Positions 10,501-21,596 of a stretch of DNA of 64,000 nt are shown here, one piece after another. Position 1 is the stretch's first letter, and the number at the start of each line of letters is the position of its first letter. Location: the NCBI RefSeq assembly GCF_038502225.1, contig NC_091293.1, positions 12,422,562 through 12,486,561 of the forward strand. Direction: 5' to 3'. This DNA is from Cherax quadricarinatus. Its lineage: Eukaryota > Arthropoda > Malacostraca > Decapoda > Parastacidae. Both the position numbers and the translations under genes were made by a program. Under the pieces are notes generated by a model that did not search any database, was not told the DNA's origin, and was given only the letters and a program-made list of their open reading frames with translations.

Positions 10501-11190
10501 GTTGTGAGATGTTGATGGGGAGAGTGAGGTGTTGATGGGGAGAGTGAGGTGTTGATGGGGAGAGTGAGGTGTTGATGGGGAGAGTGAGGTGTTGATGGGG
10601 AGAGTGAGGTGTTGATGGGGAGAGTGAGGTGTTGATGGGGAGAGTGAGGTGTTGATGGGGAGAGTGAGGTGTTGATGGGGAGAGTGAGGTGTTGATGGGG
10701 AGAGTGAGGTGTTGGGAGATGTTGATGGGGAGAGTAAGGTGTTGGGAGATGTTGATGGGGAGAGTGAGGTGTTGGGAGATGTTGATGGGGAGAGTGAGGT
10801 GTTGGGAGATGTTGATGGGGAGAGTGAGGTGTTGGGAGATGTTGATGGGGAGAGTGAGGTGTTGGGAGATGTTGATGGGGAGAGTGAGGTGTTGGGAGAT
10901 GTTGATGGGGAGAGTGAGGTGTTGGGAGATGTTGATGGGGAGAGTGAGGTGTTGGGAGATGTTGATGGGGAGAGTGAGGTGTTGGGAGATGTTGATGGGG
11001 AGAGTGAGGTGTTGGGAGATGTTGATGGGGAGAGTGAGGTGTTGGGAGATGTTGATGGGGAGAGTGAGGTGTTGGGAGATGTTGATGGGGAGAGTGAGGT
11101 GTTGGGAGATGTTGATGGGGAGAGTGAGGTGTTGGGAGATGTTGATGGGGAGAGTGAGGTGTTGTGAGATGTTGATGGGGAGAGTGAGGT
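10501..11190. repeat. 20-bp to 30-bp minisatellite with a change of unit length
   Basis: The array opens with one 30-mer at 10501-10530. It continues as nine pure copies of a 20-mer (GTTGATGGGGAGAGTGAGGT) to 10710, then switches to 16 copies of a 30-mer that is the same 20-mer preceded by GTTGGGAGAT. Copies are almost identical, with single-base variants at about 10737 and 11165. The plus strand contains no C at all, with a G3 and a G4 run in every 30-mer. The long open frames through the array reflect unit lengths near multiples of three and not genes. Confidence 0.97.
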
Positions 11191-12324
11191 GTTGGGAGAT
11201 GGGTGAGTGGATGTGAAGAAATATGGGTGAGATGGAGAACGGGTGAGAAGAGGATTATATTAGAATTTTAATGAAATATGAGGGTTTTAATGACTTGAGG
11301 AGAGTTGTATGGTGTAGAGAGTCGGAGTTATAGAATTGAAATCTTAATTCGTGACAAGTGAATCTTTTGTCGTAGTATGTAAAAAATTGTGGATTGTTGT
11401 GGGGAGTTGTGGGTATTAACGAAAATGAGGAATTATTTGGGTCATCCTGAGTTAAGAGTGAAAATGTATATTAGTGGCATTAAAAATTTATGAAAAATTT
11501 GTATCGAAAGGGGAAAAATTGTGATGTGGGTTGTGGGTGTTGTTGTTGTGGATGTTGTGGGTTGTGGGTGTTGTTGTTGAACTAGAGATACTGAAAAAAA
11601 GGTTATTAGTTGTGGGTTGTTGAGGGTGTTGTGGTGACAGTCCTGATTCAGCCTGTTGTGTCTTGAGTGAGGTCATGGGTGGCTATCACGTGACATCACT
11701 GACTGCTGAGTAAACACAGGTGGGGTGACGTCATGCATGTTAGTTCATTTAAGTCATTAAGAGGAAGTTACTTGTTTCTACCTGTATTTTTTTTAATAAT
11801 TTAAAAGAAAGTACCATAGGGGGATATACCATGCTCCATAGGGAGGACCCAAAAATTTGATCCAATGAAGTGGAGTGCAGATCTTGATCCAAGGAGATGG
11901 AGCAGGAATATTTGGGCATAGAGGGTATGGGAGATGGAGTGGGTGATGGGAGGTGTGGGGGGAGGTCTTCCCACAGGGGTACCCAGAGGGGGGAGTAAAA
12001 ATGTGTCTCTGATCCCGGTAAGCGGACCTTCAAAAATTATGAAATTAAAAAAAATTCTAAAAGATCGGAAAAATATTCGGGGAGCGGGAGCGATATCCGG
12101 CGGACGCAGCAGAAGGTACAGCAGAAGGTGTGGCAGGGTAGGCATGGGGCAGGGCAGGATGTGGCTTTGGGCAGGGCAGGGCAGGACAGGGCACGAGGCG
12201 GGACGAGGCGGGCATGGGCAGGCTTGGGGCTGGAAAGGTCATTAACACATAGGTGTGAAATTTCACACCTAGGTGTGAAAAGGCAGCATCCTTTGAGAGA
12301 CCGCTGAGCCGCCTTCCTTACTAC
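11191..12324. other. Non-coding spacer with duplicated block and GGGCA-rich stretch
   Basis: 11191-11600 resembles 3655-4120. 11690-11740 repeats the CRE-containing block of 2586-2640 with TGACGTCA at 11726-11733. 12130-12230 is a low-complexity GGGCA-rich stretch. An 18-bp perfect palindrome, GGTGTGAAATTTCACACC, lies at about 12252-12269, immediately before the start of copy D. No gene is supported. Confidence 0.6.
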
Positions 12325-13603
12325 TCACCTGGAACTGAACAAGAGTATAAACGCCAACCAGCACAGATTTATGGAAGAGAAATCCTGTGTCACAAACCTT
12401 CTGGAGTTTTATGATAAAGTAACAGAAGTAGGACACGAGAGAGAGGGGTGGGTTGATTGCATCTTCTAAGACTGCAAGAAGGCCTTTGACACAGAGATAA
12501 GTGCAGAAGCTAGAGGGCCAGGCACGTATAACAGGAAGGGCACTGCAATGGATCAGAGAATACCTGACGAGGAGGCAACAACGAATCATGGTACGTGATG
12601 AGGTATCACAGTGGGCATCTGTGACGAGCAGGATCCCACAGTGGTCGGTCCTAGGACCAGTGTTATTTTTGGTGTATGTGAATGACATGATGGAAGGGTT
12701 AGACTCTGAACTGTCCCTGTTGGTAGAAGATGTGAAGTTAATGAGGAGAATTAGATCAGATGAGGACCAGGTAGGATTTCAAAGAGACCTGGACATGCTG
12801 GACACTTGGTCCAGCAATTGGCTTCTCGAATTTAACCCCGCCAAATGCAAAATCATGAAGATCGGGGAAGGGCAAAGAAGACAGCAGATGGAGTATAGGC
12901 TAGGTGTCCAAAGACTGCAAACCTCACTCAAGGAGAAAGATCTTGGAGTGATTATAACATTGAGCAAGTCTTCGGAAGCACACATCAACCAGATAACTGC
13001 TGCAGCATATGGGTGCCTGGCTAACCTGAGAACAGCATTCCGATACCTTAGTAAGGAATCGTTCAAAACATTGTACACAGTGTACGTCAGGCTCATACTG
13101 GAGTATGCAGCACCTGTTTGGAATCCACACTTGCTCAAGCATGTCATGAAATTAGAGAATGTGCAAAGATATGCGACAAGGTTAGTTCCAGAGCTAAGGG
13201 GAATGTCCTATGAAGAAAGGTTAAGGGAAATCGGCCTAACAACACTGGAGGACAGGAGGGTTAGGAGAGACATGATAACGACATACAAAATACTGCGTGG
13301 AATAGACAAGGTGGACAGAGACAGGATGTTCCAAAGAGGGGACACAGAAACAAGGGGTCACAATTGGAAGTTGAAGACGCAGAGGGGTCAAAAGGATGTT
13401 AGGAAGTATTTCTTCAGTCATAGAGTAGTCAGGAAGTGGAATAATCTAGCAAGTGAGGTAGTGGAGGCAGGAACCATACATAGCTTGAAGATGAGGTATG
13501 ATAAAGCTCATGGAGCAAGGAGAGAGAGAAGACCTAGTAGGGGCCAGGAGATGAGTCTCGACCCCTACAACCACAATTAGGTGAGTACAATTAGGTGAGT
13601 AAA
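12325..13603 (+). mobile_element. CR1-like retrotransposon, copy D
   Basis: A plus-strand copy of the same family as A-C, 5'-truncated inside the RT (first recognisable block encodes the S-I-N-A-N-Q-H stretch). It ends at about 13603 with two AATTAGGTGAGTA-type units that lead straight into (AC)n. An in-frame stop lies just upstream of the long frame, where the codon before D-C-K-K is TAA. Confidence 0.88.
12501..13580 (+). pseudogene. Partial reverse transcriptase of copy D
   Basis: A 359-residue frame from mid-RT to the C-terminal end. The motif equivalent to SGVPQGSVLGP reads SRIPQWSVLGP, and the catalytic FADD reads LVED, so both core RT motifs are damaged. The downstream LGVIITLS, LILEYAAPVWNP and RRVRRDMITTYK blocks are recognisable. 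It aligns best with copy A. The protein cannot be catalytically active as read. Confidence 0.85.
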
Positions 13604-13960
<357 letters not shown>

Positions 13961-13982
13961 ACACACACACACACACACACAC
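13961..13982. repeat. (AC)n between copies E and F
   Basis: A short AC tract flanked by the 3' end of copy E and the 5' cut of copy F. Confidence 0.9.
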
Positions 13983-14372
13983 AATCGGCCTGGCGACACT
14001 GGAGGACAGGAGGGTCAGGGGAGACATGATAACGACATATAAAATACTGCGTGGAATAGACAAGGTGGACAAAGACGGGATGTTCCAGAGATGGGACACA
14101 GACACAAGAGGTCACAATTGGAAGTTGAAGACTCAGATGAATCAAAGGGATGTTAGGAAGTATTTCTTCAGTCATAGAGTAGTCAAGCCGTGGAATAGCC
14201 TAGAAAGTGAAGTAGTGGAGGCGGGAACCATACATAGTTTTAAGGCGAGGTATGATAAAGCTCATGGAGCAGGGAGAGAGAGGACCTAGTAGCAATCAGT
14301 GAAGAGGCGGGGCCAGGAGCTATGACTCGATCCCTGCAACCACAAATAGGTGAGTACAAATAGGTGAGTACA
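13983..14372 (+). mobile_element. CR1-like retrotransposon, copy F (3' end only)
   Basis: About 390 bp encoding the R-R-V-R-G-D-M-I-T-T-Y-K block to the end of ORF2 (frame 13951-14289). Next come the conserved 3' untranslated segment and two AAATAGGTGAGTAC units, ending in a degenerate ACAT-rich tract instead of pure AC. It is the third member of the plus-strand train D-E-F. Confidence 0.88.
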
Positions 14373-14423
14373 TACATAGAGACATATAGACATATACACA
14401 CATACATAGAGAAAAATACACAC

Positions 14424-14577
14424 CTTTTGGAGCCTCTTGAAGAAAAGAAAGAGGGTGAGAGCAAGGAGGGCAGTGATGACCAAGTAGATCACGTATTCTA
14501 CCATTCCATCGTAACTCAGCCCTTCCATCTTGGAGACGCTTCCTCCTCACTACCCACCTCCAAGATCTCTTCACGAT
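14424..14577 (-). CDS. Candidate first coding exon of a small membrane protein
   Basis: On the minus strand an ATG at 14528 sits in a strong start context (CCAAGATGG). It is followed by exactly 35 codons before AAAG|GTGTGT, a plausible 5' splice site with phase 0 at 14424/14423. Upstream, a pyrimidine-containing TTACAG at 14580-14578 could be the acceptor, giving a 49-nt untranslated segment. The peptide has a short acidic N-terminus, then about 19 hydrophobic residues (YVIYLVITALLALTLFLFF) followed by KR.LQK, the pattern of a single-pass membrane anchor with a cytosolic basic stop. No known family is recognised and the next exon was not found. It could be chance, but it does not resemble the surrounding repeats. 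Confidence 0.35.
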
Positions 14578-14649
14578 CTGTAAGTGTATGGAGAGGCGTC
14601 CTGCTCCAAGACCTTCTGAGGGAATACAATATGTTAGGCTGAGGGACTG

Positions 14650-14770
14650 ATTACCTCAAACTCCTCCTCTCCTTACGGCACTGTGTGGTGAAACACTTCC
14701 TCAATAAAGATTCCCATATGTTACATAAGTGTCTCAATCTTCATCTTGCTGTGTGGTGAATTCAATCTAA
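14650..14770 (+). repeat. Diverged PLE-type terminal repeat (R6)
   Basis: The order of elements GGTGAAACA, AATAAAGATTCCCATATGTT, GTGTCTCAA matches the R1 repeat (GGCGAAACG, AATAAAGATATCCAGATGTT, GTGTCTTAA) seen at 46560-47040. It is probably an old relative. The hammerhead-like core is no longer recognisable. Confidence 0.4.
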
Positions 14771-15959
14771 GACATTCAAAATGGAAGAATATAGCAAATA
14801 ATGTTATAGCAGAGACTATTCCTGGAGGCAGCTCAAATGAAAGTCACACACACATGAGCTGCTGAATCTCTGCAATAAATACACCCTAAGCCAGCAGATA
14901 GTGGAGCCAACAAGACTGGAAAACACACTTGACCTTATCACAAATAATGATGACCTGGTAAGAAACATAACAATATCAAAAACAACTAATTCGGATCACA
15001 ATCTAATTGAATTCCAGACTAACATGCACAAGGGTCCTGATCAGCAAAACACATACAGCTACGAGGGTACCTTCATCAAATTTATACAGGATCCGGGAGA
15101 AACAGGAGCTAAAAGCAATTAGTGAAATCGAAAGAAATTAAAAAAATTCCTTCTCGTAAGCCAAAAGCAAGGCAAAATCCATATCTAGTATCGGGTTCTT
15201 GCTCAGACAAGATGGAACTTACGCAGATGACAGCGAAGATAAGAATGAGATACTGAAGTCTCAATACGACTGTGCATAGAGAGCCATTAATCGGTCTGAA
15301 GATCGACACTCCGAATTATTTTTTCATAAATGAGCCTGAAAACCCTGTCAATGTATGCCAAATTTCTGACATAACCCTAATTCTACGGGACTTTGATAAA
15401 GTCATTGACAACATGCCCATGCACTCAGCCCCAGACCCAGATTCTTGGAACTCCATGTTCATTAAGAACGGCAAGAAATCCCTTTCGTGTGCCTTAAGTA
15501 TGCTATGGAGAGGGAGCATAGACACGGGTGTAATCGTACAGTCACTGTAAACAACGGATATAGCCCCACTCCATAAAAGTGGCAGCAAAGCAATAGCTAA
15601 AGATTACAGACCAATAGCGCTAACATTCCACAACATAAAATTTTTTGAAAGATTTCTAAGAAGCATCATCGCAAATCATTTAGATTCCAACAATTACACA
15701 ATCCAGGGCAGCACGGGTTTAGAGCAGATCGATCCTGCCTCTCACAATTACTGAACCACTATGATATGGTCTTGGACGCACTGGGAGACAAACAGAATGC
15801 AGAGTATACACAGATTTTGCAAAAGCCTTTGACAAGTGCAAGTATGGTGTAATAGCACACAAAATGCGTACTAAAACGATAACTGATAAAAGAGACAGAC
15901 GGATCTTCAATTTTCTAACCAATCGAACACTAAGAAAAGTGGTAAAGAAAGTCTGAAAC

Positions 15960-16130
15960 TGGAGTATACCTGGAGTATACCTGCAGAGGGGTCCGGTCTG
16001 AGACCAGGCCTCGTGGTAAATCGGGGTCTGATCAACCAGGCTGTTACTGCTGGCCGCACATAAACTAATGTAAGAACCACAGCCCGGCTGATCAGGTACT
16101 GACTTTAGGTGCCTGTCCAGCACCTTATTG
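15960..16130 (+). repeat. SINE-like 'AGACCAGGCC' module
   Basis: Inserted within the RT relic. Contains CCGGTCTGAGACCAGGCCTCGTGG and an 'accaggctgttactgctggccgc' stretch. A related copy in the opposite orientation is at 17262-17395, and part of the sequence is shared with the 3' half of the tRNA-derived SINEs at 19905 and 45702. It is therefore a module reused between elements. Confidence 0.6.
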
Positions 16131-16380
16131 AAAAGCTCTGTTCCACAAGGCACAGTACTCGTCCCCATCCTGTTCCTCATCCTCATATCAGACATAGACA
16201 GAGATGCAAACCATAGCACTGTGTCATCTTTTGCAGACTATACTAGATTCCACATTAGACTGTCAACCATTGAAAATACGGTAAATATCCAAGTAGATAT
16301 AAACCAAGCTTTCCAATGGGCAACGCAAAGCTATATGATGTTTATAACAAAAAGGCACAATATCACGACTGGAACGATAC

Positions 16381-16556
16381 ACAAATAACCTGCGCTTACG
16401 ACGACATTTCGGTCCTACTTGGCTACTACTACTACCTCTTCCTGCCTATACATACTCGTCCTGCTCTACTTCTCGTTAGTGTGACTTTGTAAATGGTCCA
16501 GGTACGACCGAAACGTCGTCATAAGCTCCTCTCTTCTACGTGCGGGTTATTTGTGT
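16381..16556. mobile_element. R8 inverted-repeat element with hammerhead-like hairpins
   Basis: A 176-bp insertion in the RT relic whose ends are inverted copies (CACAAATAACC at the left, GGTTATTTGTG at the right). Each end carries a GGTC...GACC hairpin closing on GAAACG or GAAATG (plus-strand copy at about 16486-16520, minus-strand copy at about 16399-16425). The plus copy reads TTGTAAA where related repeats have TTGATAA, so the core is damaged. The right-end sequence CTACGTGCGGGTTATTTGTG also occurs at 22012-22031, evidence of another copy. Confidence 0.55.
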
Positions 16557-17261
16557 AATATGATGTTCAATGAGGACAAATTTCAGCTACTCTGTTACGG
16601 AAAACTGGAGGAAATAATAACTAGAACAGAATATACTACAAACTCAAATCACACAATAGAGCGGAAAAGTAATGTGAAGGACTTAGGAGTGTTAATGTCG
16701 GAAGCTCTCTCCTTCAAGGATCACAATAGTGTCTGTATTACATCTGCGAGGAAACTGATAGGATGGATAATGAGAACATTCAAGACAGGAGATGGCAAGC
16801 CTGTGATGATCCTTTTTAAATCACTTGTTCTCTCTAGGCTGGAATGCTTCTGTACACTAACAGCTCCATTCAAAGCAGATGAAATTGCAGATCTAGAGAA
16901 TGTACAGAGAACCTTTACTGCACATACAAGTTCCGTCAAACACTTTAATTACTGGGAACACTTGGAGTCACTTGTCCTGTACTCACTAAAGTGTAGGCGA
17001 GAAAGATACATTATAATCTACACTTGGAAAATCCTAGAGGGATTGCTTTCATATCTGCACACACAAATCTCTCCCTGCGTGAGCAAAAGACTGGGCAGAC
17101 GGTGCGATATACCCTTAATGAAAAGTAGGGGCGCCATTATTACACTAAAAGAAAACATGGTAAGTGTCCGGGGCCCAAGACTGTTCAAGAGCTGGAGCTA
17201 GACAGATACGGAAACTCAGTGACTGATCAGCCAGAGTCTGATTCGTATGTTGGTTAACGTG

Positions 17262-17395
17262 CGGCCAGCAGTAACAGCCTGGTATTCACCAGGAGGCCTG
17301 GTCAAGGACTGTGCTGCGGGGGTGTTGATCCCTGGATCACCCTCGGGGTCGGCAGACGGCTGTCTCCCACCCAGACTGGGCGGCCCGAAAAAGAA
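17262..17395 (-). repeat. SINE-like module, inverted relative to 15960
   Basis: Contains 'gcggccagcagtaacagcctgg' and 'caggaggcctggtcaagg', the reverse complement of the module at 15960-16130. It ends in an A-rich stretch. It lies at the 3' edge of the RT relic. Confidence 0.5.
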
Positions 17396-17725
17396 AAAAC
17401 TTAGTTTTCTTCTTTTATTATTAATATCATTATTGTTGTCGTTGTTGTTTTTAAATTATTGTTACTACACATTATTATAAATCACAATAAGTCTCAGTAA
17501 AATTTAAATTCAAACATTTATATACAACTAGAGGAGACAGCACCATAGGCAACAGAATTTTCAGAACAATCAACAGCTTGTATTCAAACCTGCCTTGGTG
17601 ATACCAACAACCTTAATGACAACAAACCATCATATATGTTGAATTATTCTGGGTTGAATGATGTTAGGAGGGTACCAACAGTCTGAGTGGTCAGAGAATG
17701 GGAGGCAGTTGCGCGAACGGATGAT
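17396..17725. other. AT-rich spacer, no gene seen
   Basis: T-rich and AT-rich sequence (including a TTATTATTAATATC stretch) with no coding potential and no recognised repeat. Confidence 0.5.
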
Positions 17726-19700
17726 CGAACATAAGAACACAAGAACGAAGGAAAACTGCCACAAGCCTACTGACCCATGCCGGACAGGTCTAACTCACAC
17801 CCGTCCACGCTCACTCTTGTACACCTTCAATCTATTTTTAAAGCTACCCAAAGTTCTCGCCTCAGTGACGCTGCCTGAGCGCTTGTTCCATTCATCTTCA
17901 ACTCTTCCTAAATTAATACTTCCCGATATCCTTTCTAAATCTAAATTTCTCCAACTTGAATCCATTAGTGCGAGTCCTGTTTTGTTTAGATATTTTCAAC
18001 ACACTATTTATATCTTATTTATTTATTCCTGTTTTCCATCTGTACATTTCAGTCATTTCTTCCCTTATTCAACGCCTTTCCAAAGAAAAGAGATTCAGTG
18101 CTTTCAGTCTATTTCCGTAGGAAAAGTTTCTAATGAATGGAATCAACTTCATCCTTCTCTGTATATTTTCGAGCGCATAGATGTCCGTCTTGTAACATGG
18201 AGACCAGAACTGGGAAACATAATCTAAATGAGTTTTAACTAAAAATATGTAGTATAAATCTGAAGTATAACCTTAAGACTTCTATTATTTATACTTCTTG
18301 ATACTAGCTTTATTGCAAACCATTATACGCTGATGTATTGGCTTAATTTTTTTGCAAACCAGAACACCTAGTTATTTCTCGCATTCATGATAACTAAGAT
18401 CTATGTATATTGTTTAGCTTATAAATGTCAAAGTTATTTAATTTCTCGTAGGATTAGAACCTTACACTATTTTGCATTAAGATACATTTGTCACTTTTCC
18501 GACTACTGCATCAACCTATCCAGGTCATCCTGAAGGCTTCTAGTGTCCACATCAGAAATTATTTGACAACATATTTTAGTGTCTTCGGCAAACTTACTCA
18601 TCAATGCTCCTTATGTATATTGTGAACAACAGGGGTCTCAACAATTACCCTTGTGGCACACCACTCGTAACAGGTTCTCATGTAAACTTGACTCAAGAAG
18701 TCGCAACAACATGACTGCAAACAAATCACAGAATTTTAGGACTCAACTGCCATGGGTTCGATCCCCATATCCATTTTGCTATTTAATACGAATTCCCTGC
18801 TGCCTATCGGTCAGCCAGGCCTCGACCCAGGAGATAATTTCTTCTGTTCCATGTGCCGCCACTTTCTTAATCAGCATCCTGTGTGTAACTTTATCAGATA
18901 CCAAACTGAAGTTCATGTACTCATTGTTGCATTCTTTGTCTTGGTTTACCTCCTCGAATACCTTAGTGAAAAAGGTTAGTAAATTCGTAAGGCAAGAATG
19001 CCTGTTTGTAATACCTGCTGAGATTCGTTGACCAAATTGCATCTTCTAAGGTAGTTTCAAATTACATCAGCAGTCGTTGATTCCTTCAGGTTTTCCACAA
19101 CTGAGGTTAGGCTAATTGGTCAATAATTTGAAGCTAAAGACCTATCTCCTTTGTAAATGGGTATTACATTTGCCATATGCCATTAATCCCGTATGATACA
19201 TCTTTGTAGTGATACATTGAAGAGGTTAACTCTTCAATATATCACTACAGCTAAGGGTTTGTTAAGTTCCTCCTAACATTCCTCTAGAACTTTTGAAAAC
19301 AGATAATTAGAAACCGGTGATTTGTTTAGCTTCCATTTATTACTATTGACTTTGATATTGCATAAATTATTTTCATTTTGACCAGTCTAACTGTTGATTT
19401 CTGGAATTTATTTTGTGCCCTCTTATGCATAGACACAGGAAATAAATGTTGAAAACTGTACACATTTCTTTGTTACTAACAGTAGGCTGACCTGAGTTAC
19501 ACTGAAGTGGGCTTATCTTTTCCATAATCTTATTCCTATATATGTGAAATCCCTTTATGATTGGTCTTCCAGTCCCTCGCAACCTCAATTTCATATTCTC
19601 TTATGGCTTTCCTCATTTCCTTTTCATTTCTCTTTTAAATTGAATGTACTGACCAATAAGATGACCCCCTCATCTCTTTTGATTTGCCTATGAATGTCTT
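17726..19700 (-). pseudogene. Old CR1 element relic
   Basis: The minus-strand 3' end is marked by the tail GTTCTTATGTTC (seen on the plus strand as GAACATAAGAACACAAGAAC at 17728-17747). The following sequence parallels the CR1 at 52434-56540 through the ORF2 C-terminus and RT, and stops at the segment corresponding to about 54400 there. Numerous stops and indels, and an unrelated inserted stretch at about 18680-18775, show it is dead. Frames such as 18779-19042 retain an NLLTFF-like RT segment. Confidence 0.75.
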
Positions 19701-19904
19701 CGTGTCATACAAGAGATACTCCGCTACCTGCAGGGTGTTCCAGGGTCAACACCCCCGCGGCCGCTCCACCAGATGCCTCAGTCAATTCTTGATCAGCTCT
19801 GTATCCAACACTAAGATGCAATGAATTACACTTCCGGATTTAACGCTACTTGATATGTAAAATATACATTATTAGTCGACACTAAATGTCTATCATATTC
19901 TGGG

Positions 19905-20152
19905 TGGCCTGGTGGTTAACGCTCTCGCTTCACACGGTGAGGGCCTGGGTTCGATTCCCAGCCAGAGTAGAAACATTGGACGTGTTTCTTTCCACCTGTT
20001 GTCTATGTTCCCCATCAGTAAAATGGGTACCTGGGTGTTAGTCGACTGGTGTGGGTCGCATCCTGGGACACTGACCTAAGGAGGCCTGGTCACAGACCGG
20101 GCCGCGGGGGCGTTGACCCCCGGAACTCTCTCCAGATAAACTCCAGAATGAA
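19905..20152 (+). mobile_element. tRNA-derived SINE
   Basis: It begins with a tRNA-like head holding a pol III A box (TGGCCTGGTGG, 19905-19915) and a B box (GGTTCGATTCC, 19948-19958). It continues with a non-tRNA body containing 'ggtacctgggtgttagtcgactgg' and a 3' module with CGGGGGCGTTGACCCC. A clear second copy lies in the opposite orientation at 45702-45952. SINEs of this kind are transcribed by pol III and mobilised by LINE proteins. The tail 'tagttatttaaat' repeats follow. Confidence 0.85.
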
Positions 20153-21009
20153 AACATTGTAGTTATTTAAATCGTTATAGTTATTTAAATCATTGTTGTA
20201 TTTAAATTGTCAATCAGTAAAGAACTCCTGTAAGATTGAAAGTCGCAATAAATTTTTGGCTAGAAAAAATCACATGGAAGCATCTTTACCAGAGGAAAAT
20301 CTTCTCAACATTTCGGTCTTCCTGTAGCAATGTCAAGCCAAAACTGGATTGTGTTCTATTAATGGTCTTAAGACGAACTGAAAAGTCGTCAAAACAGAGC
20401 ACTGTGATAGACCTACGGGCCCATGCTAGGTAAGTCCATCACACCAACAACCACATCCATTCACGTACCTGTCTGGCTTATTTTTAAAGACTCCCAGAAA
20501 AAAAAATTCTCTTAAGGCAGCGCTACATGCGAGGTTGATGCTCTCGTCCACTCAACTCTAAACTGAACAGAGGTTGCATAGAGTGGGCAGAGTAAGTGGT
20601 GACATCAGTGCCAGACTTGTGCGCTGCCTCGCTGCCTCTCCAAGTTATCTGGGTAGCAACAGTCATGATAAGACTCAACACAAACTCAACATCACCTACA
20701 ACTCAGCATCTCCTCTTTTCGCCAAGGACGCAATGGAAATAAGTCACTTTGTCTGACTTTTTTGGGTTATCCTATGTAATCTATACATATGCTGCTATGT
20801 ACGATAATTTGTGTAAATGTATTTGTGTATCTGTACCTGAATAAACTTACCTAAGATAAGCCAAGACAGCAACATTTCCTGGCTGTTGTCAACCTCCTCG
20901 TTAACTAAAGTAACTCTTGTATCCTTTCTTCCTTTTCATTTTTTAACTTGCTTAAATATCTGTACAATCCGTGGTATTTTTTCCCTTCATCCTCTCGTAC
21001 ATCCTCAGT
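20153..21009. other. Spacer with repeat fragments
   Basis: 20415-20500 contains 'gggcccatgctaggtaagtcc' and 'ttatttttaaagactccca', which resemble the 3' part of CR1 in minus orientation. 20690-20860 ends with AATAAACTTACCTAAG and looks like the 3' end of an interspersed element. The rest shows no gene. An 'acatttcggtcttcc' stretch near 20310 faintly resembles the GAAA-closing hairpins found elsewhere but is not callable. Confidence 0.4.
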
Positions 21010-21081
21010 CCCCCAACCTACTCAACCTACTCAACCTACTCAACCTACTCAACCTACTCAACCTACTCAACCTACTCAACA
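21010..21081. repeat. 9-bp tandem repeat
   Basis: Eight perfect copies of ACCTACTCA or its phase variants, followed by an A-run. Length polymorphism is likely. No coding role. Confidence 0.95.
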
Positions 21082-21202
21082 AAAAGGAGCCTACAATGTA
21101 AAGTAGCAGTTCAAACTTTCCTTTATGACCTATGCACCAGCTTCAAAAGTTTGAAACCAGTCAGAAGAAGGATTCTCAAGATAAGGTTTTTAAAGTTACA
21201 TG

Positions 21203-21445
21203 TTTGAACGCCACACTACAGTTGTATGATGTAGTTTGTGTTTGAACGCCACACTGCAGCTGTATTCTGTAGTTTGTATTTAAACGCCACACTGCAGCTG
21301 TATGCTGTAGTTTGTGTTTGAACGCCACACTACAGTTGTATGCTGTAATTTGTGTTTGAGCCCCACACTGCAGCTGTATGCTGTAGTTTGTGTTTGGACG
21401 GCACATTATAACTGTATGTTGTAGTGTGTGTGTTTGAACGTCATA
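21203..21445. repeat. 38-bp minisatellite
   Basis: About 6.5 diverged copies of a unit containing GAACGCCACACTGCAGCTG and TATGCTGTAGTTTGTG. Copies differ at several positions, so the array is older than the others in the window. Confidence 0.9.
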
Positions 21446-21596
21446 CAACAGCAGTGTGTAATGTGTATGTAGTGTATTCGTAGATACATCTACAATTCTT
21501 CATGCTACCAGTCATCCATATGTAGTCTATCAGCGTGAGTGCGTTGTACACATGAGTCTTCCCTCAAGGCCGGGCGGGGCCTGTGTTCCCCTCTCT

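Larger units (their letters stand above)
14840..17215 (+). pseudogene. Decayed non-LTR retrotransposon ORF2, interrupted twice
   Basis: Pieces of an endonuclease-RT protein in several frames. They are the endonuclease end (EPTRLENTLDLIT and SDHNLIEF, about 14900-15010), RT finger motifs (DYRPIALTF, about 15600), SVPQGTVLVPILFL (about 16130) and SFADYTR (about 16230), where the second catalytic Asp is Tyr. A C-terminal part is in 16551-17201. Two later insertions split it, a decapod-type repeat at about 15960-16130 and an R8 inverted-repeat element at 16381-16556. Many stops and frameshifts make it a relic. The clade is uncertain (CR1/Jockey group). Confidence 0.7.

Noticed and set aside
10689..11216. 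175-residue repeat protein over the 30-bp minisatellite
   Set aside because: The unit is a multiple of three without stops, so any frame stays open. No start context, splice site or conserved domain.
12252..12269. Palindrome before copy D as a transposon end
   Set aside because: A single short palindrome without a partner or target duplication.
14424..14579. Plus-strand splice donor GTAAGT at 14580
   Set aside because: It matches a donor, but no plus-strand frame or acceptor supports it. The minus-strand reading explains the segment better.
19905..19975. Functional tRNA gene
   Set aside because: No proper acceptor stem closes the cloverleaf, and the sequence continues into a SINE body that has a second genomic copy.
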